From NCBI GenBank assembly GCA_002331465.1, contig DCYM01000188.1:1-15678 (forward strand): a DNA stretch of 15,678 nucleotides. Direction: 5' to 3'. The notes beneath the pieces are model-generated. The model was not told the origin of the DNA, searched no databases, and saw only the letters and a list, made by a program, of their open reading frames with translations. Source of the stretch: Candidatus Neomicrothrix sp. UBA2110. GTDB taxonomy: Bacteria > Actinomycetota > Acidimicrobiia > Acidimicrobiales > Poriferisodalaceae. This document shows positions 7,243 through 13,802 of the stretch, in pieces. The number at the start of each line of letters is the position of its first letter. Positions within the stretch are counted from its first letter, which is position 1. The translations under genes were made by a program, and so were the position numbers.

Positions 7243-8568
7243 GTGTTGGTCATCGGCCCCACTTTGGGCGTAGCTGCAGTGCTAGTTCTCGTCGCTCTCA
7301 ACGGGATTTTTGTTGCAGGCGAGTTCTCTCTTGTCGCGGTTGACGTCGAACGCGTCGAGCTAATGGCTAATGGAGGACATCGACGAGCGCGCCTTGTGAG
7401 ACGGCTACTGAGTCGACTCAGTTTCCACCTCGGAGGAGCCCAGTTAGGCATTACCGTCACCTCTTTGCTTTTGGGTTTACTTGCGGAAGACACCATTGGG
7501 CCCTTACTTGACTATGTGCCGGGCGTGGGTCTGATATCCGGGCCCGCACGAGCGGTGATTGCCATCGGAATCGCCGCTCTCATTCAGATGGTTTTTGGCG
7601 AACTTGCTCCGAAAAATCTTGCAATATCAAGACCTCTGAGTACAGGTCTATGGCTCGCCCCTATTCTTCGCGTCTACGGCCTCCTGACCGCGCCGATCAC
7701 TTTGGCTTTCAATGGATTGGCAAATTTGCTTCTCCGCGCTGGAGGTATCGAACCGGTTGAGGAGTTACGTTCGCTTCGGTCACTTGAAGATCTTGAGCAC
7801 TTAGTTCGAGTGTCAAGCGCCCGAACTCTGAGCGAAGATGAGGCAATTCTCATTTCGCGCACGCTGCGTCTATCCGGGAAAGATGCCGCGGATGCTCTGA
7901 CCCCGCGAACCTCGATGGTCGTCGTGGAACGCTCCGCCAAAATCTTTGACCTCGTCAAGGCGTGCAAAGAAAGCGGCTATTCACGGTTCCCTGTAATTGG
8001 CGACGACATCGATGACATTGTCGGAATCGTCGAGGTGAGAGACGTTTTTGCTATCACTGCCGCAGTTCGAGAAAGTGCTCCTCTGTCAGAAATTTTGCGA
8101 TCGGTTGTTGTTGTTCCTGAGCACCGAGAACTTGATGGCGTCCTAGTTGACCTAGAAGCCGCAAGCAGCCGGCTAGCGGTGGTAGTTGATGAACATGGAG
8201 GTACCGCCGGACTTATCACCCGAGAAGATATTTTGGAGGAACTGGTTGGCGATATAGCAGACGAGTACGACGAACCCGCCCCGGTTACAGCGAGTCGGTC
8301 AGACGGCCGAGTGGTTGTGGCGGGAGCGAGTTCAAAGGACGAAGTTGAAGAGCTTCTAGGTTTACGTCTGCCTCAAGGACCGTTCGAAACTCTCGCCGGG
8401 TTTGTTTTGCAGCAGTTCGGCGCGATTCCTGAAATCGGGCAAAGCATCGAATGGCATGGTTGGGTTTTCGAGGTGGTGCGAAAGGACAATCTAAGACTCG
8501 CTGAGATTGCCGTTGAAAGTATCGATGTTTCGCGGAGTCATTCCCCTGAAGGCGGGACAACCCAATGA
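7243..8568 (+). CDS. CNNM/CorC-type membrane protein with CBS pair and CorC_HlyC domain
   Basis: A 441-residue protein with the full bacterial CNNM layout. The DUF21 membrane domain (about 1-190) contains LNGIFVAGEF (19-28), GGAQLGIT (64-71) and FGELAPKN (118-125). A Bateman CBS pair follows (about 217-270 and 280-335, the second with DEHGGTAGLITREDILEELVGD), then a C-terminal CorC_HlyC domain (about 353-430). Family members transport or regulate Mg2+ or Na+ and sense adenine nucleotides through the CBS pair. The 'hemolysin' label often attached to them is historical. The start is unclear: GTG 7243 abuts the GAGGAG ribosome site, TTG 7246 is only slightly better spaced, and TTG 7264 is possible. 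A stop codon at 7231 excludes anything upstream. It overlaps the next gene by ATGA. Confidence 0.93.
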   Translation: MLVIGPTLGVAAVLVLVALNGIFVAGEFSLVAVDVERVELMANGGHRRARLVRRLLSRLSFHLGGAQLGITVTSLLLGLLAEDTIGPLLDYVPGVGLISGPARAVIAIGIAALIQMVFGELAPKNLAISRPLSTGLWLAPILRVYGLLTAPITLAFNGLANLLLRAGGIEPVEELRSLRSLEDLEHLVRVSSARTLSEDEAILISRTLRLSGKDAADALTPRTSMVVVERSAKIFDLVKACKESGYSRFPVIGDDIDDIVGIVEVRDVFAITAAVRESAPLSEILRSVVVVPEHRELDGVLVDLEAASSRLAVVVDEHGGTAGLITREDILEELVGDIADEYDEPAPVTASRSDGRVVVAGASSKDEVEELLGLRLPQGPFETLAGFVLQQFGAIPEIGQSIEWHGWVFEVVRKDNLRLAEIAVESIDVSRSHSPEGGTTQ

Positions 8569-9590
8569 CGCTTTTGGCTATTGCAGTCGGATCACTCTTG
8601 ATTGCTTTCAACGGTGCATTCGTTGCTTTGGAGTTTGGCCTAATCGGAGCCATGCGGTCAGCGGTCGACTCAGCAGCCCGTGAAGGCAGCCGTTCAGCGC
8701 TTGCAGCCCAGCGCCTTCAAAGCGATGTCCTAACGACATTAGGCGGCGCACAGTTAGGGATCACGGTCTGCTCGCTGATAGTTGGGCGATTGGCCGAACC
8801 AGCCGTAGCGTCCGTAGTGGAGAGTCTTGTGTCTCAGTTCGTTGAGATCAGCGAGACCCTTTTGCATTCAATCAGCTTCGCTTTTGCATTAGGCCTTGTC
8901 GTAATAGTGCACATGGTTATAGGTGAGATGGTCCCCAAGAACCTTGCCATCACCGGCCCAGAACGAACATTGCTGTTCTTAGCTCGACCGATGGCGGCCT
9001 ATCTGTTGGTGGCACGGCCCATTGTCGGCGCCCTTTTGTGGTTTTCGAATGGGATTCTTCGGTTAGCGCGTGTCGAGCCAGCATCGGAGATCGATGAGGC
9101 TGCGACCAGTGCCGAGCTTTCGTTAATGATCGATGAATCTCATGACCAGGGACTCATTGATCACGAGGAATACGCATTGATCGAGAGTGCACTGGCGTTT
9201 AGCGAAACGCTCGCGACTGCAGTAATGGCGGAAATGAATCAGGTGCACTCCGTTGCCGTGAACTGCCCGATATCAGAAGTTGAGAGTCAAATTGTGGCAA
9301 CAGGACACACACGGCTTGTTGTGCATGGTCGCGACATTCATGATGTCCGCGGCTTCGTGCACAGCAAAGACCTCTTGGCTCTGGAAGGGCCGAATCAGCT
9401 ATTGAACTCGGAGCTCATTAGGCCGATGTTGCGAGTCGACCCTGACGCTACTTTGCCTGATGTGTTGCAACTCATGCGACGATCACAGATCCATCTAGCG
9501 CTCGTTACCTCCGAAGGAACCAACCACGGAGTATTAACCCTGGACGATGTTATGCGAGGGTTAGTAGGCGGGCTAATCGAAGAAGGTTAG
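8565..9590 (+). CDS. Second CNNM-type DUF21/CBS membrane protein, lacking the CorC_HlyC domain
   Basis: A 341-residue paralogue of the gene just upstream, starting at the ATG of an ATGA overlap (8565-8568). The DUF21 domain (about 1-180) has FNGAFVALEF, GGAQLGIT and GEMVPKNLAI. The CBS pair follows, and the protein ends immediately after CBS2 (DDVMRGLVGG), so the C-terminal CorC_HlyC domain of its partner is absent. CBS2 has lost the EHGGTAG element (SEGTNHG instead), which suggests weaker or altered nucleotide sensing. The long-plus-short tandem resembles Rv1842c/Rv1841c of M. tuberculosis. The two products may form a heteromeric membrane complex; this is inferred from overlap and shared domains. 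Confidence 0.9.
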   Translation: MTLLAIAVGSLLIAFNGAFVALEFGLIGAMRSAVDSAAREGSRSALAAQRLQSDVLTTLGGAQLGITVCSLIVGRLAEPAVASVVESLVSQFVEISETLLHSISFAFALGLVVIVHMVIGEMVPKNLAITGPERTLLFLARPMAAYLLVARPIVGALLWFSNGILRLARVEPASEIDEAATSAELSLMIDESHDQGLIDHEEYALIESALAFSETLATAVMAEMNQVHSVAVNCPISEVESQIVATGHTRLVVHGRDIHDVRGFVHSKDLLALEGPNQLLNSELIRPMLRVDPDATLPDVLQLMRRSQIHLALVTSEGTNHGVLTLDDVMRGLVGGLIEEG

Positions 9591-9617
9591 GGACTTGATT
9601 AGCGATCTGATCCGTCT

Positions 9618-10388
9618 TTAGGCACCCACAGCGTGATACCCGCCGTCGACGTGGACGATTTCGCCGGTCGTCATTGGAAACCAATCTGACATCATCGCTA
9701 GCGTCGTTCGAGCAACCGAATTCTGGTCGTGGACATCCCAGCCCATCGGTGCTCGTTCCTGCCACGCGTCTTCAAAGTCCCCAAACCCGGGAATAGACTT
9801 AGCTGCCATCGTTCGAATTGGCCCAGCCGATACAAGGTTCACTCGTATACCTTCAGGGCCCAACGACTTCGCGAGATAACGAGCGGTTGACTCAAACGCA
9901 GCTTTAGCGACCCCCATCCAGTCATAAACAGGCCAGGCGACAGAGGCATCGAAAGTCAGTCCGACGACACTGCCCTTGGCTTCTGCCAGCAATGGATGGA
10001 GGCCTCCAGCAAGTGCCTTGAGACTGTAAGCAGAGATATGTAACGCGACGCTGACATCCTCCCAATCTGCATTGAGAAAATTGCCACCCAGGCACGATTC
10101 AGGAGCGAAACCTATGGCGTGTAACACGCTATCTAAGCGCCCCCAGCGGTCCTGAAGATCGAGGAAAACGGCCTCGATTTGCTGAGGCTCAGTTACGTCC
10201 AGAGCTAAGACATCGCAAGGTTCGGGCAACTTGCGGGCAGTCCTCTCCGTAAGCCTCATACCCCGGCCAGCGCCAGTGAGCACAACTTCGGCGCCCTCCA
10301 ATTGGGCCAATTTCGCTACCTCGAATGCTAATGAAGCATCCGTTAATACCCCAGTGATCAGCAGCTTTTTGCCGTCCATCAGACCCAT
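9618..10388 (-). CDS. fabI: InhA/FabI-type NADH-dependent enoyl-ACP reductase
   Basis: A 256-residue short-chain-dehydrogenase-type enoyl-ACP reductase, which reduces trans-2-enoyl-ACP in the last step of each fatty-acid elongation cycle. It follows InhA closely: LITGVLTDASLAF (10-22) at the nucleotide loop, HAIGFAP (90-96), HISAYS (117-122), and the catalytic Tyr155-x6-Lys162 pair in YDWMGVAK, with Phe146 in front. SAGPIRTMAA and GWDVHD match the substrate loop and the following strand. At the InhA Ser94 position there is Ala91. The start is ATG 10386-10388 because homology begins there (MGLMDGKK) and GGAGG lies nine bases upstream. The frame stays open to 10493, but those extra 35 codons match nothing in InhA. 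The gene stands alone, convergent with the CNNM pair and divergent from the F420 reductase. Confidence 0.95.
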   Translation of the reverse strand: MGLMDGKKLLITGVLTDASLAFEVAKLAQLEGAEVVLTGAGRGMRLTERTARKLPEPCDVLALDVTEPQQIEAVFLDLQDRWGRLDSVLHAIGFAPESCLGGNFLNADWEDVSVALHISAYSLKALAGGLHPLLAEAKGSVVGLTFDASVAWPVYDWMGVAKAAFESTARYLAKSLGPEGIRVNLVSAGPIRTMAAKSIPGFGDFEDAWQERAPMGWDVHDQNSVARTTLAMMSDWFPMTTGEIVHVDGGYHAVGA

Positions 10389-10496
10389 AAGGGTTGTCCT
10401 CCGTTTAGTGCATTGGGCGCCGTGTGTCGGAGCCATTGTCACAACTCGCGTAATGAAGTCACCGTATCTCTCCCTCGGACAGTACCGTGGCACTTC
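10389..10496. promoter_or_regulatory. Divergent intergenic region between fabI and the F420 reductase/PIM operon
   Basis: These 108 bases hold the start signals of both divergent transcripts. The only clear element is the minus-strand GGAGG ribosome site for fabI (10398-10402). TTGTCA at 10436-10441 is a possible plus-strand -35 box but has no -10 box at normal spacing. I see no palindromic operator. Confidence 0.35.
10398..10402 (-). promoter_or_regulatory. Shine-Dalgarno site that fixes the fabI start
   Basis: The minus strand reads GGAGG here, nine bases before ATG at 10386-10388. Together with InhA homology beginning at that ATG, this excludes the upstream in-frame start at 10493. Confidence 0.75.
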
Positions 10497-11150
10497 ATGC
10501 GGATCGGGATCGTTGGCGGAACTGGACCAGCTGGCTCGGCATTAGCAGCACGTCTGGCTGATATCGGTTACGAAGTAGTGCTTGGCTCGCGTTCAAAGTA
10601 TCGCTCCATGGAAGTCGTGGATGCTCTCATCGAGCGGTGGCCTGAACGCGAATTAGATGTTTTACCATCAGACAACATTGGTGCCGCCGAATGCGAATTT
10701 GTAGTGATTGCTACCCCTTGGGACGCAGCGGCGATCACCGCTCGAAGTGTGAAAGACCAGGTTCGAGGCAAAGTAGTGGTGACGATGTCCAACGCCTTAG
10801 CGCGCGTTGATGACGAGTTCGTTCCGCTTATACCTCCACGCGGCTCGGTTGCGGCATCCGTGCAGTCGTCGTTGCCTGATTCGAAAGTCGCGGCGACATT
10901 GCAGCATGTTCCAGCGCAGGAATTAGGCAATCTAGACCAACCGCTCGATAGCGACATTCTTATTTGTAGCGACGACCAGGAAGCCACAGAGTTAGTAGCA
11001 GAAATCGTAGGCAAGATCCCCGGTGCAAGAGCTTTGGATTGTGGCAATTTGTCGAATGCCACCGCCATCGAAGCGTTCACGGCCGTTCTCCTTCAACTCA
11101 ATACTCGATATCAGACCAGAGTCGCCCTGAAACTTGTAGGCCTGGAATGA
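10497..11150 (+). CDS. fno: F420:NADPH oxidoreductase (Fno)
   Basis: A 217-residue cytosolic enzyme that passes hydride between coenzyme F420 and NADP(H). The N-terminus MRIGIVGGTGPAGSALA gives the dinucleotide-binding loop with Thr9. Ser31-Arg32 (LGSRSK) sit where Fno proteins bind the 2'-phosphate of NADP, so NADPH rather than NADH is expected. ATPWDAA, QHVPAQEL, ICSDDQEA and the closing NLSNATAIEAFTAVLLQLN and LKLVGLE segments match the family through to its end. I chose ATG 10497 because the glycine-rich loop must start there, as in other Fno proteins; the frame is open to 10413 but the added 28 residues are not family-like. The HIT gene follows 25 bases later, so this may be the first gene of the PIM operon. 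Confidence 0.9.
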   Translation: MRIGIVGGTGPAGSALAARLADIGYEVVLGSRSKYRSMEVVDALIERWPERELDVLPSDNIGAAECEFVVIATPWDAAAITARSVKDQVRGKVVVTMSNALARVDDEFVPLIPPRGSVAASVQSSLPDSKVAATLQHVPAQELGNLDQPLDSDILICSDDQEATELVAEIVGKIPGARALDCGNLSNATAIEAFTAVLLQLNTRYQTRVALKLVGLE

Positions 11151-11175
11151 GGTCTTTCCTGGCGAGGGTCTTCTA

Positions 11176-11682
11176 GTGGATGGCCTTGATCGCATTTGGG
11201 CGAGTTGGCGCCAGGACTACGTAAGTGGTGAGACGGGCGAAATCTCGAGCGCCTCTCAAGGCAAATGTGTTCTTTGCTCGGTGTTGGACCTCCGTGCGAC
11301 CCACCCAGAACAGTTAGTTCACACCGGAGAAACTGCGGCGGTCATCTTGAACGCCTATCCCTACAACACAGGGCATGTCATGGTCCTTCCCTATGGCCAC
11401 GTGGCTACCTTCGATGATCTACAAGAGGCAGCGCGACACGAGATGTTCGACTTGGTGGTGAGAGCTATCGCAGCGATCGAAAGTGCTTACACCCCCGACG
11501 GAGTGAACATGGGAGCCAACTTGGGCAAGGGAGCCGGCGCCGGGATACCCGATCATCTTCATGTGCACGTGCTACCGCGCTGGGATGGCGACACGAACTT
11601 CATGACCACCGTTGGCGGCGTTCGGGTTTTGCCTGAATCTCTAGACTCAACGCTTGAACGCCTCCGCTCTGCTTTCGCTTGA
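11176..11682 (+). CDS. HIT-family nucleotide hydrolase/phosphorylase
   Basis: A 168-residue histidine-triad protein. The triad is His127-L-His129-V-His131-V-L in DHLHVHVLPRW, with His129 the expected nucleophile. CVLC (Cys31, Cys34) is the usual N-terminal zinc half-site and NTGHVMVLPYGH is the family strand before the active site. The IWASWRQDYV N-terminus and position match Rv2613c, an Ap4A phosphorylase next to pgsA1 in M. tuberculosis, so a diadenosine polyphosphate or related nucleotide is the likely substrate (inference from homology and synteny). It starts at GTG 11176 with GAGG (11164-11167) eight bases upstream. Confidence 0.92.
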   Translation: MDGLDRIWASWRQDYVSGETGEISSASQGKCVLCSVLDLRATHPEQLVHTGETAAVILNAYPYNTGHVMVLPYGHVATFDDLQEAARHEMFDLVVRAIAAIESAYTPDGVNMGANLGKGAGAGIPDHLHVHVLPRWDGDTNFMTTVGGVRVLPESLDSTLERLRSAFA

Positions 11683-11715
11683 ACGCTTAGTAAATATTGA
11701 CTGGCGACAGGTAGC

Positions 11716-12243
11716 GTGAAGCACGTGGACAACCGCGAAGTGGGTGATGAACTCCCCGAGGACCTCGACCGCGGGTTCGTGGGTGCTTACAAGTTCCCCA
11801 ATAATAAACGCCGACGACTAACAGGCGCTCTATATCTAGCGATTGCAATCGTGGTAGGAACCGGATCTATTTTGGTGCCCGGCGATCCCGTACTCGTTAA
11901 CGCCGGACTGTTGATTGGATGCAGCGGACTTGGTCTTTTCGGTTTGTACAGCCTTGCAGCAGGACGCGGATTCGGTCTTGATGAGAACGCAGCGCTGGTG
12001 TCAGCTAACCAGGCGGTTGGTTTCCCTGTTGGTCATGCCAGTGCGCAACTAGGTTGGCGAGGCTTAATGAGCCGTCCCACGTGGAAGATACTCGTGTTCT
12101 CAGCTGAGGATCCGCCGGTCAGCAGGGGACTTGTCCTGGTTGATGCCATCGATGGAACCATCGTCGACGCATACGTAGAGGACAACCCAGAAGATTGGAT
12201 CCGAACAGCGGAATCTGAGGACGACTCGAAAAGTCGTATCTGA
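11716..12243 (+). CDS. Two-helix membrane protein of unknown function in the PIM cluster
   Basis: I do not recognise this 175-residue protein. It has an acidic N-terminus, then a basic KRRRL stretch (31-35) directly before a membrane helix (about 35-54). A second, glycine-rich helix follows (about 59-82), then a soluble C-terminal domain of about 90 residues. By the positive-inside rule both ends should be cytoplasmic. The C-terminal part contains WKILVFSAEDPP and RGLVLVDAIDGTIVDAYVE, a strand pattern faintly like a PepSY repeat; I would not assign it on that. Its TGA overlaps the ATG of the CDP-alcohol transferase (TGATG, 12241-12245), so the two are translationally coupled and probably act together. 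The start is GTG 11716, with GTG 11725 as an alternative. Confidence 0.75.
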   Translation: MKHVDNREVGDELPEDLDRGFVGAYKFPNNKRRRLTGALYLAIAIVVGTGSILVPGDPVLVNAGLLIGCSGLGLFGLYSLAAGRGFGLDENAALVSANQAVGFPVGHASAQLGWRGLMSRPTWKILVFSAEDPPVSRGLVLVDAIDGTIVDAYVEDNPEDWIRTAESEDDSKSRI

Positions 12244-12851
12244 TGTTTGACGGAAACTTTCGCAATGCGGTTGATCGCATAGTTGGGCCCATTGGGCGAG
12301 GACTGTCTCGGCTCGGCATAAGTGCCGATTTCCTCACCTGCATCGGACTGTTGATGTCAGTTGCAGCTTGCGTGTTGATCGGTCAAGGACAACTGCGTTT
12401 GGGACTCACATTTCTGATTCTGACTGCCGTCCCAGATCTGTTAGACGGCGCAGTCGCCGCAGCGGCCGGCACTTCCTCAAAACGAGGAGCTTTCTTCGAT
12501 TCGACAGCCGATCGTGTGACCGACGGCTTGTTGTTATGCGGCATTGGATGGCACCTGGCTGAAAGTAACGGCGGGAAGATAGTGCTGCTCCCGATGGCCG
12601 TTCTAGCGGTCTCCTCGCTGATCAGCTATGAAAGAGCAAAGGCGGAATTGTTGGGATATCAAGCCAAAGGTGGCTTGATGGAACGCGCCGAAAGGATGGT
12701 CATCCTCGGTTTTGGGTTGTGTTTCGAAGCCATCCTCGTTCCAGTGCTATGGGTCATGCTTGCATTGACCTCAGTGACCGCGGTGCAGAGGTTCTTTAAG
12801 GTGTGGCGCCAAGCAACCCGCGATATTCACTCTTCCAACCGTCAGGACTGA
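12243..12851 (+). CDS. pgsA: CDP-alcohol phosphatidyltransferase, probable phosphatidylinositol phosphate synthase
   Basis: A 202-residue integral membrane enzyme of about six helices. It carries the CDP-alcohol transferase signature: Asp65-x2-Asp68-Gly69-x2-Ala72, then Gly82-x3-Asp86-x3-Asp90, the aspartates that bind the divalent metals and CDP-diacylglycerol. The DSTADRVTDG ending resembles actinobacterial PgsA1. With PatA and PimA following, the product is most likely phosphatidylinositol phosphate from CDP-diacylglycerol and inositol-1-phosphate; phosphatidylglycerophosphate synthesis cannot be strictly excluded. The arginine that usually follows Ala72 in the signature is Ala73 here. It starts at ATG 12243, one base inside the upstream gene; PatA begins two bases after its stop. 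Confidence 0.9.
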   Translation: MFDGNFRNAVDRIVGPIGRGLSRLGISADFLTCIGLLMSVAACVLIGQGQLRLGLTFLILTAVPDLLDGAVAAAAGTSSKRGAFFDSTADRVTDGLLLCGIGWHLAESNGGKIVLLPMAVLAVSSLISYERAKAELLGYQAKGGLMERAERMVILGFGLCFEAILVPVLWVMLALTSVTAVQRFFKVWRQATRDIHSSNRQD

Positions 12852-12853
12852 TC

Positions 12854-13747
12854 GTGTCGGGCCAAGGTGTCACGACGCTTTACCGAGTCGGAGCTACCGC
12901 CGCACGGGCCCTACCCGGCCCATTAGCCGCCGCTCTGCCGAAGGTGGCTGCGCTTCCGCTCAGCAGATTCCTTCCTCAAAAGCGGCGGATGGTCGAACGT
13001 CACATGAGGCGAGCGATGGGTAGCAGCGCGACCGCTGATGAAGTCAAACGTGCGGCAAAAAACGCGTTCGCTTCATACTGCCGTTACTGGATCGAATCGT
13101 TTCGCCTGCCCTCTATCAAGAGCTCGCGGCTCTCTCACGGCATAGAAGTTCCCGATTACCAATACGTTGAACAGGCACTGAAACGCGGCAAGGGCGTCAT
13201 CCTTGCCCTTCCGCATTTAGGTGGCTGGGAATGGGCCGGATTTTGGATGGCGACGGTTAACAAACTACCGATCACTGTCGTCGTCGAGCCGATTGAACCC
13301 CCGCAACTGTTTGACTGGTTCGCTGGCTTTCGGTCAAAACTAGGAATGAAAGTTGTTCCTATTGGCCCATCAGCAGGAGCCGAAATCGCATCCGCCTTGA
13401 AACGAAACGAGATTGTTTGTCTCCTCTGCGACCGGGATATTTCCGGGAGCGGCATCGAAGTCGACTTCATGGGGGAACACACCACTTTGCCGGGTGGGCC
13501 GGCACTCCTGGCCCTTCGTACCGGAGCCACGGTTCTTCCGACGGCGGTTTACTTCCAGCCCCGGGGCCAACATATTGGGGTTGTTCGGCCGCCGCTCAAC
13601 ACCAATCGTCAAGCAACAATTAGAGAAGACGTCAAGCGAGTGACAACTCACTTAGCCGACGAACTAGCGCTCCTTATCCAGCGAGCGCCCGAACAATGGC
13701 ATCTCTTCCAACCTAATTGGCCGAGCGATTTATCTTCTGAGGTTTGA
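12854..13747 (+). CDS. patA: PatA-type phosphatidylinositol mannoside acyltransferase
   Basis: A 297-residue member of the LpxL/HtrB lipid acyltransferase family, expected at the inner face of the membrane. The catalytic HX4E motif is His121-LGGW-Glu126. CLLCDRDISGSGIEVDFMGE and PGGPALLALRTGA match the second conserved block of the family. In mycobacteria PatA acylates the mannose added by PimA. Immediate linkage to PI-phosphate synthase and PimA supports the same role here rather than lipid A acylation. I chose GTG 12854: AGGA lies six bases upstream and the gene then follows the previous stop by two bases. The frame extends to GTG 12803, which would overlap the upstream gene by 49 bases. 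Confidence 0.9.
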   Translation: MSGQGVTTLYRVGATAARALPGPLAAALPKVAALPLSRFLPQKRRMVERHMRRAMGSSATADEVKRAAKNAFASYCRYWIESFRLPSIKSSRLSHGIEVPDYQYVEQALKRGKGVILALPHLGGWEWAGFWMATVNKLPITVVVEPIEPPQLFDWFAGFRSKLGMKVVPIGPSAGAEIASALKRNEIVCLLCDRDISGSGIEVDFMGEHTTLPGGPALLALRTGATVLPTAVYFQPRGQHIGVVRPPLNTNRQATIREDVKRVTTHLADELALLIQRAPEQWHLFQPNWPSDLSSEV

Positions 13748-13802
13748 AAGTCACTCGAATTCTGGTGGGTCTTTGCACCTCCATCACGTAGCGTTGGTCG
13801 CC

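Noticed and set aside
8285..8653. 122-codon minus-strand frame across the CNNM gene junction
   Set aside because: It is antisense to two well-supported genes, and its product is low-complexity Arg/Lys/Pro-rich with no recognisable family.
10389..10493. Upstream extension of fabI to an ATG at 10493
   Set aside because: The extra 35 residues are not InhA-like, and a GGAGG site lies nine bases before the internal ATG at 10388.
10413..10496. Upstream extension of the F420 reductase to base 10413
   Set aside because: The family glycine-rich loop begins right after the Met at 10497, and the 28 added residues are Cys/His/Arg-rich with no family match.
12803..12853. PatA start at GTG 12803
   Set aside because: It would overlap the preceding gene by 49 bases; GTG 12854 has an AGGA site at good spacing and follows the previous stop directly.
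13773..13802. PimA start at ATG 13773
   Set aside because: PimA homologues begin at the MRIG segment, which corresponds to GTG 13803, and the length then matches the family.
13748..13802. GGTG...CACC inverted repeat between patA and pimA
   Set aside because: A four-base stem is too short to distinguish from chance and has no terminator tail.
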